64,000 nucleotides of DNA from Actinomadura sp. J1-007 (GCF_009793335.1 NZ_WING01000001.1:5518001-5582000); one strand, 5' to 3'. Numbered from the stretch's first letter, positions 26,170 to 35,098 are shown. Made by a program: numbers and translations. Notes: generated by a model not told the origin, from the sequence alone.

Positions 26170-27288
26170 CTACGTTCCGCGCGCCTGCCAGAGAGCGAGG
26201 CCATTCCCGCCGATGGCCAGGGTTTTGCCGTCGGGACTGAACGCCACCGCGTCAACGTCGGCGCGGCGGTCGGTGAAAGTGACAGTGGCGATGTTCCGGC
26301 GGCCGGGTACGTCCCGCAACAGGACGCCTCCCTCGCCTTGAGGGGCGCGTCCGCCCACCGCGAGGGTTCTGCCATCGGGGCTGAACGTCACCGAAGAGAA
26401 CTGGCGCCCTTCGTCCTCAGGAGAGTAGTGAGCCGAGGTGCGACCGGTAATGGTGCTGGTTCTCTGGCGGCTGCTCAGGTCCCACAGCCACACGTCCGTC
26501 CATTCGCCTTCGTTGCTTTCTCCTTCGCCTGCCAGTGTCCTGCCGTCGGGGCTGAACGCCATGAACGAGACGCCGACGCGGGTGGGGAGGGTGGCGACGT
26601 TCCGGCGTCTTTCCAGGTCCCACAACCAGATCCCCTCGCCTGCGGAGCGGTCGTGCTCGGTGTCGGGGCCTCCGCCGACCGCGAGGGTCCTGCGGTCCGG
26701 GCTGAAGGCCACTTCCCCGACGTAGCTGAACGGGACGGGAAGAGCGTCGATTCGCCGGCGGTCGGCTGCATCCCACAACCACACTTTTCCCTCGTCCCGG
26801 CCGCGTCCACCTCCGACAGCCAGCGTCTTGCTATCGGCACTGAAGGCCAGTCCTCCGACGTAGTCGTATTGGACGGGGAGGGACGCGGGTTTCCGGCGGC
26901 GGGTCACGTCCAAGAGCCAGACCGTTCCCTTGGCTCTCGCGCCGGTGTCGGCAACGGCGGCCAGGCTCTTACCGTCGGGGCTGAACACCACCGAAGAGGC
27001 GCGGTTGTGATGGGGGAGGGGAACAGCGGCGATATTTCGGCGGCTGGTCACGTCCCAGAGCCATACGCTCGCGTCGCTTCCTTTGACGCTGCCCGCGGTG
27101 GCCAAGGTTTTGCCGTCGGGACTGAACGCCACCGAAGTGTGCTCAGAGCGGCCACCGGAAAAGTCCTCGGCCGAATAAGCGGGTAGCTCAGAACGGTCCG
27201 AACCGTTCCGGTGCAGGAGGACGACCGCCGAAACGGCGCCCAGAGCCAGCACCGCGATCACCACGATCCACCAGGTGACGGAACGCAT
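26170..27288 (-). CDS. membrane-anchored WD40 beta-propeller protein
   Basis: 372 residues from ATG 27288. One N-terminal membrane segment (residues 5-25, WWIVVIAVLALGAVSAVVL) is followed by about 320 residues of WD40-type repeats. Seven copies of the F-SPDG-K/R-TLAVGG core are visible (VAFSPDGKTLATAGS, VVFSPDGKSLAAVAD, LAFSADSKTLAVGGG and so on), each followed by a V-WLWD strand. That is the number needed for one closed propeller on the outside of the membrane. The single TM lacks a cleavage site or lipobox. WD40 propellers are protein-binding platforms; no partner is obvious. GC is lower than in the flanks, like the neighbouring island. Confidence 0.9.
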   Translation of the reverse strand: MRSVTWWIVVIAVLALGAVSAVVLLHRNGSDRSELPAYSAEDFSGGRSEHTSVAFSPDGKTLATAGSVKGSDASVWLWDVTSRRNIAAVPLPHHNRASSVVFSPDGKSLAAVADTGARAKGTVWLLDVTRRRKPASLPVQYDYVGGLAFSADSKTLAVGGGRGRDEGKVWLWDAADRRRIDALPVPFSYVGEVAFSPDRRTLAVGGGPDTEHDRSAGEGIWLWDLERRRNVATLPTRVGVSFMAFSPDGRTLAGEGESNEGEWTDVWLWDLSSRQRTSTITGRTSAHYSPEDEGRQFSSVTFSPDGRTLAVGGRAPQGEGGVLLRDVPGRRNIATVTFTDRRADVDAVAFSPDGKTLAIGGNGLALWQARGT

Positions 27289-27487
27289 GGGGCGTCACTG
27301 CCAGTCGAAGATCACGTTGGGCATGGCCGAACACTAGCGGACGCCGACATCGTCTCCGGCTGTACCTTTCGGCCCACGCCCATTCGGGTGCGGAGCGGCC
27401 CGCGGATGAGGTCGTGCGACGGCCGGCCGCCTGGACGCACCCCCCCGCGGGCCGGGCCGTTCCACGGAAAGCCGGTACCGCGTGCGG

Positions 27488-28093
27488 TCAGCCGTACGCG
27501 CGGATGACGCGGCCGGTGTCGTCGCCTTCGACGCACTGCACGTAGTGGTCGACGAGTTCGTTCATGGGCACCGGGCGCATGCCGGGGAACTGCTCGCCGA
27601 ACGCGTCGACGGAGTCGCCGATCATCGTGGGGCTCACGACGTTGACCCGCATCCCGCGGCCGAGTTCGAGCGCGGCGGACAGGACGAAGCTGTGCAGGGC
27701 CCCGCTGATGGCGCCTCCGCCGGTGACGTGCGGCCATGCCTGGTCGGCGAATATCCCGGACGTCAGGGTGAAGGACGCGCCGTCGGCGCAGTGGTGCTGG
27801 CCGGCGAGGACGAGTTCGGCCTGCCCGAAGAACTTGGCCCGCATGTTGGCGTGCAGCGCCTCGGACGTCAGCGTGCGGAAGTCGTCGAGCGCACCGTGCG
27901 CCGCGATGCTCACCACGGCGTCGACCGCCGGGACCTCGCGGTACATGGCCTCGATGGTCGGCGGCGAGGCCAGATCGACGTGGACGTCGCCCGACGTGCG
28001 CCCGGCCACGATCACGTCGTGGCCGCGGGACCGTAGCGCGGGCACCAGCCTGCGCCCGATCGTGCCGCTACCGCCGACGGTGATGATCCTCAT
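27488..28093 (-). CDS. short-chain dehydrogenase/reductase
   Basis: 201 residues from ATG 28093, which overlaps the XRE-regulator stop by four bases. The start is set by the Rossmann N-terminus MRIITVGGSGTIGRRLVPAL (GxxGxxG). The catalytic region is short: FTLTSGIFAD with Ser, but the usual YxxxK reads GAISGALHS, so the Tyr is not evident. It resembles the small SDR subgroup of about 200 residues annotated as short-chain dehydrogenase in actinomycetes. The frame extends far upstream through the regulator in another frame, but that is not coding. It is co-transcribed with the XRE regulator. Confidence 0.88.
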   Translation of the reverse strand: MRIITVGGSGTIGRRLVPALRSRGHDVIVAGRTSGDVHVDLASPPTIEAMYREVPAVDAVVSIAAHGALDDFRTLTSEALHANMRAKFFGQAELVLAGQHHCADGASFTLTSGIFADQAWPHVTGGGAISGALHSFVLSAALELGRGMRVNVVSPTMIGDSVDAFGEQFPGMRPVPMNELVDHYVQCVEGDDTGRVIRAYG

Positions 28094-28962
28094 CGCACGC
28101 CCTCCTTCATCGGTGCCAGGTCGAGGCTCTGCACCAGCAACGCGAGCGCGTCCGCGTCCGGCGTGCCGGGACGCGCGTAGAACAGGCCCATCTGCTGGTC
28201 GTCGTCGGGCAGCGTGACCGTCTCGTTCGCCAAGGTCAGCCGCCCGACGACGGGATGCTCCAACTCGCGCAGATAGTACGAGCAGGTTCGAACGGGGCGC
28301 CGCGCCCACATCCGCGCGAACTCGGGGCTGTCGACGGCGAGGCCGCCGATGAGCCGTTCGAGCCCGGGGTCGGCCCGGTAGCGCGCCGCCGCCTGGTGCA
28401 GCGCGGCGACCGTGACCTGCGCCTTGGCCTCCCAGTCCCGGTACAGCGCCCGGTGGTGCGGGTCGAGGAACAGCAGCCGGGCGATGTTGGGACGGACCGC
28501 GGCGTCGGCGGTGTCGAAACCGACGTGGCCGGCCAGCAGCGCGTGACCGAGGCGGTTCCAGGCGAGGACGTCGGCGCGGTGGTCGATCACGATCGCGGCC
28601 GTCCCGGGCATGGCGGCGAGCAGCTCGCGCACCGAGGGCCGCAGCCTGGTCCGCCGTGCCCGGGGACGCGCCGGCCGCCTCGGAGCGGCGAGGACCCGCA
28701 GGTGTTCGTGCTCGGCCGGATCGAGCCGCAGCGCCGCGGCGAGCGCGTCGATGACCGCGTCGGACGCGCTGGCGCTGACGCCCTGTTCCAGCCGCGTGTA
28801 GCAGCCGGTACTGACCCCGGCCAGCTCGGCCAGCTCCTCCCTGCGCAGGCCGGGGACGCGCCGGGCGGTCACGCCGGGCCCGATGCCCGCCTCGGCCGGC
28901 GTCAGGCGTTCGCGGCGGCTGCGCAGGAAACCGCCGAGGTCGTTCGCTTTCGTGGGGATCAC
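28090..28962 (-). CDS. XRE-family regulator with MmyB-like ligand domain
   Basis: 290 residues from GTG 28962. The N-terminal HTH (LGGFLRSRRERLTPAEAG, VPGLRREELAELAGVSTGCY, TRLEQGVSASASDAVIDALA) is followed by a PAS-like MmyB domain (VIDHRADVLAWNRLGHALL, then MWARRPVRTCSYYLRELEHP). That domain often binds fatty acids or related ligands in this family. Coupled to the SDR by an ATGA overlap, it probably controls the SDR and itself. Confidence 0.93.
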   Translation of the reverse strand: MIPTKANDLGGFLRSRRERLTPAEAGIGPGVTARRVPGLRREELAELAGVSTGCYTRLEQGVSASASDAVIDALAAALRLDPAEHEHLRVLAAPRRPARPRARRTRLRPSVRELLAAMPGTAAIVIDHRADVLAWNRLGHALLAGHVGFDTADAAVRPNIARLLFLDPHHRALYRDWEAKAQVTVAALHQAAARYRADPGLERLIGGLAVDSPEFARMWARRPVRTCSYYLRELEHPVVGRLTLANETVTLPDDDQQMGLFYARPGTPDADALALLVQSLDLAPMKEGVR

Positions 28963-29070
28963 CAGCCCATGATCGCTCCGCTCGTCGCCCTCCCGCCTGC
29001 CCCGAACAGGGATACCTTCGCGGACGTCCGGCTGCGCGCTCGATGCGTTCGGCCGGACGTCCCGCAGGGG

Positions 29071-30414
29071 TCACTGGGCGCCGCGGCCGGCGAGCATGCG
29101 GTTGACCAGGGCGCGTCTGACGGGCGGCAGCGCCTGGACGGTGCGCGCCCCGCCGCGGAGCGCGGCGAGGAAGGCGCGGCCGAGAACGGGCCGGTTGAGC
29201 GGGTTGTCCTTGCCGAAGAACTTCAGCGACTCGCGGACGGCCTCGAACCCGTAGTCGATCATCTGGGTCTCGTAGTCGCGGATGCCGTCGATCAGGTCGA
29301 GGTCGCCGCGGTCCGCGGCGACGAGCCGTTCGGCGAGGATCTGGGCGTCCTTGAGGGCGGTGTTGGCGCCGGCGCCGCGGCCTGGGGTCATGGTGTGGAT
29401 CGCGTCGCCGAGCAGGGTGATGTTGGTGGTCGGCCAGGCGGGGATCGGCACCGAGGTGGACTGCCGGGTGGAGACGGCGGTGGTGGTGGGGGCGCTGAGC
29501 TCGAACAGCCGGTGCAGGTCGGGGGACCAGCCGGGCGACATGCTCCTGGCCATGTCGATCACGTCGGCGCCCTCGGCGTCGGCGAGCCCGGCGGGCGCGA
29601 GATGCGGCGGGACCGCCAGGCCCCAGATGAGGTGGTCGGTGGTGTTGTCGAACGCCAGGCCGGGCCAGGCGGCGAGGAGTTCGGCGTCCCTGCCGCCGAT
29701 GCCGTCCTTGGGCTTGCGGTCCTGGTCCCAGGGGAACCGCATGGTGTGCAGGATGAAGAACCTGCCACCGGGCGCCAGCACGAACGAGGTGCCGTCGGTC
29801 ATATGCGGTGGGAACCGGTCGCGTACGGAGTCGTCCAGCGCGATCTTGCCGCTGACGGTGACCATCTCGGCGTCCTCAAGCTTGGCGTGCGGCAGGTACT
29901 GCTGCCGTACCCGGGAACGCGTCCCGTCGGCCGCGACCAGGACGTCGCCGGTCGCGGTCGTGCCGTCCTCGAAATGCGCGGCGATCCGCCCGCCGTCCAG
30001 GCGCTCGTAGTGGGTGAAGTACTTCCCGAAGTGAAGGATGTCGTCCACGTCGGTGCGCAGCAGTTGTTTGAGCGTCACCCGGCTGACGGATTTCTCGCTG
30101 TTGGCGGCGTCGCGGTCGAGCGGGAACTCCAGCGACACCAGCTCCTTGAGCTTCTCGGTGTAGAGGGTGCCGCGCCGCATCGGGGCGGCGCAGGTGGCCA
30201 CGAACGTGTCGAACAGCTCCGGGGACAGGCACGCCTTGAGCGCGCGGCTGCCCTCGGGGTTGATGCCGACCCGGTGGCCTTGCAGGAAGTCCAGCCGGGT
30301 CCGGTCGCGTTCGTACACCGCGACGCCGACGCCGGCGTTCTTCAAGGCGTGCGCCAGCGCCATCCCTCCCGTGCCGGCACCGATGATCATGACGTGGAGC
30401 TGTGAGGCGGCCAT
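29071..30414 (-). CDS. FAD-dependent monooxygenase (PHBH family)
   Basis: 447 residues. The FAD-binding N-terminus is VMIIGAGTGGMALAHALKNA with a Glu at the end of strand 2 (VAVYERD). The DG motif is VLVAADGTRSRVRQQ, and the second FAD motif is LLGDAIHTMTPGRGAGANTA. It hydroxylates an aromatic or conjugated small molecule with NAD(P)H and O2. The start lies 47 bases after the PadR gene on the same strand, so PadR probably represses this enzyme. Substrate unknown; detoxification or antibiotic inactivation is possible. Confidence 0.92.
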   Translation of the reverse strand: MAASQLHVMIIGAGTGGMALAHALKNAGVGVAVYERDRTRLDFLQGHRVGINPEGSRALKACLSPELFDTFVATCAAPMRRGTLYTEKLKELVSLEFPLDRDAANSEKSVSRVTLKQLLRTDVDDILHFGKYFTHYERLDGGRIAAHFEDGTTATGDVLVAADGTRSRVRQQYLPHAKLEDAEMVTVSGKIALDDSVRDRFPPHMTDGTSFVLAPGGRFFILHTMRFPWDQDRKPKDGIGGRDAELLAAWPGLAFDNTTDHLIWGLAVPPHLAPAGLADAEGADVIDMARSMSPGWSPDLHRLFELSAPTTTAVSTRQSTSVPIPAWPTTNITLLGDAIHTMTPGRGAGANTALKDAQILAERLVAADRGDLDLIDGIRDYETQMIDYGFEAVRESLKFFGKDNPLNRPVLGRAFLAALRGGARTVQALPPVRRALVNRMLAGRGAQ

Positions 30415-30460
30415 GGACTCCCCTGTGGCGGTGTTCGGATGGTGAGTGCGGTCGTCGCGT

Positions 30461-31077
30461 TCAGGTGGTCCGGGGAGGGCTGAGGCGGGCGATCTGGTCG
30501 GCGAGCGCCTCGGCCGACCAGGTGATCCGGCCGCGGTCGATGTCGTCGACCAGAGCCGACAGCCACCGCAACTCGGCCGCGACCACGTCGCGGCGCAGCT
30601 CCTCCTCCAGCAGCATCAGCCGGGGAGGACCGCCCCGCCCGCGGCCAGTGCCGCCTCGACTTCGGACAGCTCGTCCGCGAGGGCGTCCCGCCGGGTCTCC
30701 AGCAGCTCCACCGCCTCCCGCATCTCCAGCAGCGGCAGGTAGGAGACCGCCACCGGGAAGTCGGGGAAGACGTCCCGCGGCGCGGCCAGCATCCGCCGCA
30801 GCCACCCGTGGAACGTCCGCCGCCCCTCGTCGGTGATCTCGTAGACGGTGCGGTCCGGCCGCGTCCCCTCCCGGACGGTCCGGTGCGCGACGATCAGCCC
30901 GTCCCGCTGCAACCGGTTGATCGTCTGGTAGAAGCTGCTGCGCTGCCCGATGTTGACCACGCGCTCCTTCTGCCGCTCCTTCAGCAGCCGCTGCATCTCG
31001 TACGGATGCATCCGCGCCTCCAGCAGCAGCCCCAGCACGACCAGCCCGAGCGGCGACGGGCGACTCTCCCTGTTCAT
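30461..31077 (-). pseudogene. PadR-family regulator, single-base frameshift
   Basis: The first frame (30616-31077) has the PadR winged helix (LVVLGLLLEARMHPYEMQRL, then SSFYQTINRLQRDGLIVAHR) and most of the C-terminal helix, then stops after AALAAGGAVLP. The next frame (to 30461) supplies the missing end: PRLMLLEEELRRDVVAAELR and LVDDIDRGRITWS. One extra base in the G/C run near 30631-30637 restores a 205-residue protein (617 + 1 = 206 codons). ATG 31077 probably starts a leaderless message, since its promoter ends about eight bases upstream. Target: its own promoter and the monooxygenase gene. Confidence 0.85.
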
Positions 31078-31084
31078 AGTGATA

Positions 31085-31113
31085 GTGATACTAGTGATTC
31101 AATCACTAGGCAA
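31085..31113 (-). promoter_or_regulatory. PadR promoter with palindromic operator in the spacer
   Basis: Minus-strand TTGCCT (31108-31113), 17-base spacer, TATCAC (31085-31090). The spacer is a perfect palindrome, CTAGTGATT-C-AATCACTAG (31091-31109). TAGTGAT recurs directly downstream. This is the expected layout for PadR autorepression. Confidence 0.8.
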
Positions 31114-31205
31114 CACGGGCTCGCCGTACGCGGAGCCCGTCGGGGGAGCCCCGTCCGCGATCAACGCCCTTGCCGTCGAGCGCCACCTGACGGATCCTGC
31201 GGCTC

Positions 31206-31541
31206 ATGAGCATCCACGCCGATCTGGTCTGCACCCGGTGCGACGTCCGCCTGCACCTGGGAAAGGCCGTCCACGAGGACCGCGCGCCGGCCTACTACCA
31301 CCTCGGCCCCTCCGACGAACCACCCAACTGGGCACGGGACGAACTCAACGCGGTCCTGTGGAAACTCCTCGCCGACCACGCCCGGCACCCGCTCAAGGTC
31401 ATCATCGAAGGCGATCCGGACGAGGAGCCCTCCGAGCGGACCGTCGAACTCGGCGGCGACACGACCCGAGACATCAGCTTCGCCGACTACCTCAGAAACT
31501 GGCCCGGCCACCACCCCCGCGCCCGACGAGACCCCGCATAG
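31206..31541 (+). CDS. small uncharacterised protein with a CxxC pair
   Basis: 111 residues from ATG 31206. LVCTRCDVRLHLGKAVH near the N-terminus holds a CxxC that could bind one metal only by dimerisation or with nearby His. The rest is acidic and hydrophilic with a helix (WARDELNAVLWKLLADHARH). It is not membrane bound. I do not recognise the family; the amino-acid balance and codon pattern support a real gene. It stands alone between the PadR gene and the DUF574-type methyltransferase. Confidence 0.6.
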   Translation: MSIHADLVCTRCDVRLHLGKAVHEDRAPAYYHLGPSDEPPNWARDELNAVLWKLLADHARHPLKVIIEGDPDEEPSERTVELGGDTTRDISFADYLRNWPGHHPRARRDPA

Positions 31542-31698
31542 CCCACGGCGATCACCCCGGACGTTCCCGATCGATCGTGCAGACCGGGAGGCAGGCTGTG
31601 ACCAGCGAGAACGAGCCGAGCGACGTCAGTCGGCAACGCTTCGTCCGCCGATTTCGCAGGGCCTTCTGGTCCGAATCGGCGCGTGCGAGACTGGAAAC

Positions 31699-32538
31699 GT
31701 GACCGATCATTCTTCCGAGGGCTCCGGGGAAGTCCCGCACGACGAGCCGGCTGATCGGATCCGGTCCGACCGCCCGCTCTCGGCACGGGTCTGGGGATAT
31801 CTGCTGGGCAGCAAGGCGAACTTCGCCGCCGACCGCGAGGTCGGCGACATGATTCTGGAGACGTTTCCCGACTTCGCGCTTCTCGCCCGCCTGCAACGCC
31901 GCTTCCTCGCCCGCGCGGTACGGTTCCTGGCGGGCGAGGCCGCCATTCGGCAATTCCTCGACATCGGCTCCGGGCTGCCCACCGTCGACAACACCCACGA
32001 GGTCGCCCAGCGCGTGGCACCGGAATCCAGAATCGTCTACGTCGACAACGACCCCCTCGTCCAACTGCACTCCCAGGCGCTCCTGACCAGCACACCTGAA
32101 GGAAAGTGCGACTACATCGACGGCGACGTGCGCGCCCCGGAACCGCTCCTGGAGAAGGCCGCCGAGACACTGGACTTCGACCAGCCCATCGCACTGACCA
32201 TGCTGGGCATCATGGGGCAACTACCGGACTCCGGCGATCCCTGGGGAATCACGAGGCGGCTGTTGGACGCGCTTCCAGCCGGCAGTTACCTGGCGCTCAG
32301 CGACGGCACGAACACCAACGCGGCGCTGAACAAGGCCGTCGAGACCTACAACGCCTCGTCCGCCAATTCCTACCACCTGCGCCCGCCCGACCAGATCGCC
32401 CGTTTCTTCGACGGACTGGAACTGGTGGCACCCGGCATCGTCCCCACTCCCATATGGCAGCGGGACACACCCGTCCCCGCCGAGCCCCCCACATCCGCAC
32501 ACGCCCTATGCGGAGTAGCCCGCCAGATCAGCGCCTGA
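31699..32538 (+). CDS. DUF574-type SAM-dependent methyltransferase
   Basis: 279 residues from GTG 31699. The family hallmark is seen at the N-terminus (SARVWGYLLGSKANFAADRE), then RFLDIGSG-like FLDIGSGLPTVDNTHEVAQR and VYVDNDPLVQLHSQALL. The C-terminal FFDGLELVAPGIVPTPIWQ follows. These methyltransferases are abundant in actinomycetes; their substrates are mostly unknown. GGAAA lies just before the start. It has no operon partner. Confidence 0.9.
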   Translation: MTDHSSEGSGEVPHDEPADRIRSDRPLSARVWGYLLGSKANFAADREVGDMILETFPDFALLARLQRRFLARAVRFLAGEAAIRQFLDIGSGLPTVDNTHEVAQRVAPESRIVYVDNDPLVQLHSQALLTSTPEGKCDYIDGDVRAPEPLLEKAAETLDFDQPIALTMLGIMGQLPDSGDPWGITRRLLDALPAGSYLALSDGTNTNAALNKAVETYNASSANSYHLRPPDQIARFFDGLELVAPGIVPTPIWQRDTPVPAEPPTSAHALCGVARQISA

Positions 32539-32990
32539 CCCGCCCTACGGCCAGCATCAAGGGCGGGTAGGAACGGAAACAACTCAGCACCGACCCGTTC
32601 GGCCCCCGCGTGCGCGGCCCTCTCCGCCGTGACGAACCCCGCGGCCGCTCCCCTTCCCGGTCCGCCTCTGCCTCTGCCTCTCACGCCCCCCTCCGCCGCG
32701 TCGGGCCCGCGTTTCGCGTTCACCGGCGTCGGGCGCGGACAGCGCATAGCGTCCGAGACCTCCGCTGCGTCGGACGCCGCGTGGCGCGCGACACCGGCGT
32801 CAGCGCTCGGTGTCGATGCCGGCCGTGGGTTTCTGGCCGCGCTCGCCGCCGAGGGACCGATTGGCGACGCTGGTACTCGTCACGGTCCCGCCGCCCGAGA
32901 GGTCGTGTGGTGACGCCGCCGGGCGACGGGTCGCGCGGCGGCGCCGGTGCTTGCGGGACGCTTGGACGTTCGCGCGGATCGGCCGGGCGG
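32539..32990. other. non-coding gap
   Basis: No supported gene. It has GC-rich open frames on both strands with skewed composition, and a short CCTCTG tandem near 32665-32682. It lies between the convergent methyltransferase and CU044_5270-type genes, so it mainly holds 3' ends. Confidence 0.45.
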
Positions 32991-34025
32991 TCAGGTGGGC
33001 CGTTGCCTTGGCTTGTCGGTGACGGCGACGCGGAGCTGGGCGCTCCAGCGCAGGACGGTGCCGGCCTTGACGCCTCCGGGGAGGTTCTCGACCGCGGTGA
33101 GCCGGTCGCCGAGGTAGCGGTAGCTGCCGCGCGCCACGATGATCTGGAGGCTCTGCCCCTGCCCGGTACGGGAGAAGCCGATCCCGTGGCGTCCGGCGTT
33201 GTCGACGGCGTCGTCGACCAGGTGCACGCCGGGAACGCGGGCGAGGACGTCGTACAGTGCGGCCCGCAGGTCGCGCGGGATGTGCGCCTGCATGAGGTCG
33301 GCGATCGTCTCGACGGCCGTCTGGTCACGGTCGAAGTTCTTCAGGAAGTTCTTCTGGTCGGCCTGGGCGTAGACGCGGGCGCGCAGGAGGGCCGGATCGG
33401 TGGGCAGCGAACGGACGAAGCTCTCGTTGCCGGAATCCCAGCCGTTCCGGTCGGGGAGCAGCGCGTTGCCCTCCTCGCGGCCGTTCACCTGCCGGACGAC
33501 GCTGGCGAGGTCGGGCGTGCACCAGCCGTGGCGGCCGGACGGCTCGCAATCGCGGAACTTCCCGCCGGTGGCCGGGTACCAGCTGCGGATGTGGAACGTG
33601 GTGGTGGGGCGCGGAGTGTCGGCGTCCTCGCCGGGGGCCCACCTCACGCCCTGCCCGGGGACGCCGCGGACGCTGGACTCCACGTAGATCCACTGGCCGG
33701 GGCGGGCGGCGGTGTCGGTTCCTGCGCGGGTCGCGGTGGCGGCGCGGTGCAGGACGACGGCCGCCTCGGCGGGCGCGGAGCCGTGCCCGCCGAGGACCGG
33801 TACGACCCCGACCGCCACCGCGGCGGCGACGCCGAGCCCCCCGGCGAGCACCGCCCGGCGGCCCGGCCTCGGCAGCGCGGCGCGGCGGGCCCGGCCTCGG
33901 GGCCGGCCTCCGGGCCGGGTCTCCGGCGCGTCGGCGAGGACGCGGGCGAGCGCGGCGTCGAGCGTCCGCTCGCTCGGCGCGGGAACGTCGGGCTGCGCCG
34001 CGCGCAGCGTGTCCAGCTCGTTCAC
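32991..34025 (-). CDS. CU044_5270-type membrane protein, partner of ECF sigma factor
   Basis: 344 residues from GTG 34025, which overlaps the sigma-factor stop by four bases (GTGA). The N-terminus (NELDTLRAAQPDVPAPSERT) is cytoplasmic, with one TM near 65-85 (AVLAGGLGVAAAVAVGVVPV), then a large extracytoplasmic domain (GQWIYVESSVRG, SWYPATGGKFRDCEPSGRHG). The layout matches CU044_5270-family proteins that follow SigE/ECF41-like sigma genes in actinomycetes. A role as anti-sigma factor or envelope sensor is inferred from position and topology, not from a recognised ZAS motif. Confidence 0.85.
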   Translation of the reverse strand: MNELDTLRAAQPDVPAPSERTLDAALARVLADAPETRPGGRPRGRARRAALPRPGRRAVLAGGLGVAAAVAVGVVPVLGGHGSAPAEAAVVLHRAATATRAGTDTAARPGQWIYVESSVRGVPGQGVRWAPGEDADTPRPTTTFHIRSWYPATGGKFRDCEPSGRHGWCTPDLASVVRQVNGREEGNALLPDRNGWDSGNESFVRSLPTDPALLRARVYAQADQKNFLKNFDRDQTAVETIADLMQAHIPRDLRAALYDVLARVPGVHLVDDAVDNAGRHGIGFSRTGQGQSLQIIVARGSYRYLGDRLTAVENLPGGVKAGTVLRWSAQLRVAVTDKPRQRPT

Positions 34026-34708
34026 GGGGTGTCCTCCTCCGAGATCAGGGTGGGGTCGGCGCCGCCGAGCGCGTCGCGCAGGCGGCGGCGGGCGCGGTGC
34101 AGCCGGGATCGCACCGTTCCGACAGGAATGTCCAGGGCCTCGGCGACCTCGTCGTAGCTGAGGTCGGCCCACGCGACCAGCAGCACGACGTCGCGGACGC
34201 GGACGGGCAGCGCCGCGAGCGCGCCCGCCAGCGGACCGTGCAGGCTCTGCGCGGTGACCCGGTCGGCGACCCGTTCCCCCAGGTCGTCGCCGGGCCGTAC
34301 GGCGGGGCTGCCGGGCCCGGCGCGTTCCAGCAGCCGGTACGCGCGGACCTCGGCCTCCCGGTGCCGGGCGATGAGGTTGGTGGCGATGCCGTAGAGCCAG
34401 GGCCGGGCGTCGGCGCGTTCGGAGTCGTAGCGGTGCCTGTTGCGGAACGCCACGAGGAACGTCTCGGCCATCAGGTCCTCGGCGGCGTCCGGCCCCAGCC
34501 GCTGCGCGATGTAGCGGTGGATACGGGGCGCGTGCCGATGGAACAGCGGCGCGAACTCCTCGGGCTGCCTCAGAGAACGCGCGATGAGAAGGGCATCCCC
34601 AGCCTCCACACCGAGTTTCACGTCATTCGGATGCGCATCGGTGCCGCTTCGTTCGTCAGGGTCCGTGGGCGCGGCGGCGCGCTGGTCCGGTCCGCTGGTG
34701 AGGGTCAC
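34022..34708 (-). CDS. ECF RNA polymerase sigma factor
   Basis: 228 residues from GTG 34708 (weak GGGGAC site). Region 2 is FAPLFHRHAPRIHRYIAQRL to DLMAETFLVAFRNRHRYD, binding core polymerase and the -10 element. Region 4 is ALPVRVRDVVLLVAWADLSY and GTVRSRLHRARRRL, binding the -35. The first about 30 residues are unusual for the family, and an alternative ATG with a perfect ribosome site lies 61 bases upstream in another frame (34769). It is coupled to the membrane partner downstream. Confidence 0.92.
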   Translation of the reverse strand: MTLTSGPDQRAAAPTDPDERSGTDAHPNDVKLGVEAGDALLIARSLRQPEEFAPLFHRHAPRIHRYIAQRLGPDAAEDLMAETFLVAFRNRHRYDSERADARPWLYGIATNLIARHREAEVRAYRLLERAGPGSPAVRPGDDLGERVADRVTAQSLHGPLAGALAALPVRVRDVVLLVAWADLSYDEVAEALDIPVGTVRSRLHRARRRLRDALGGADPTLISEEDTP

Positions 34709-34769
34709 GTCCGTCCCCGCCGGTTCGTCGTTCCGTGCACTCTGGCCTCCTGTGCCGGGGATCTGTCAT
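34656..34769 (-). CDS. possible 37-codon leader ORF overlapping the sigma-factor start
   Basis: ATG 34769 follows AAGGAGGA at ideal spacing and encodes a 37-residue basic peptide (MTDPRHRRPECTERRTGGDG...) that ends 52 bases inside the sigma gene in a different frame. The strong ribosome site is the only support. It could be a regulatory upstream ORF, or the true sigma start behind a frameshift. Confidence 0.3.
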   Translation of the reverse strand: MTDPRHRRPECTERRTGGDGRDPHQRTGPARRRAHGP

Positions 34770-35098
34770 GGATGATTCCTCCTTCGCGCGGAACGAGTTC
34801 CCTTGCGGCGCGGCACCGGCCCGTACGCGGACGGCGGGGCAGGCATGTCGGCCTGTGGGTGGCGCGTCTTCAGGGGGCGGGCAGGTGGTGCGGGGGCGTG
34901 CCGACTCGTTCACCACTCACGCGCGCGGTCGCCCTGAACGGCCCTCCAGCCGATGATCCCGGCCGACGGCGTGGGCGCGTTCGACCTCAGGACGGGACGA
35001 TCGCTGCCGCGCGGCCTGCCCTGGCCCTGAGGAAACTCCTCGACGTTGGCATGGGCCGCCAGGCGCCCGGCCGCAGAGAAGTGAATCCGGCTTGGTGT
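34770..35098. other. promoter region of the sigma-factor operon, no gene
   Basis: No supported coding region. Frames on both strands are short and of skewed composition. The strong minus-strand AAGGAGGA at about 34777-34784 belongs to the leader ORF at 34769. Confidence 0.4.

Noticed and set aside
27295..27324. Nine-residue leader peptide upstream of the WD40 gene
   Set aside because: Short in-frame ATG-to-TGA run without a ribosome site or attenuator-like hairpins; likely chance.
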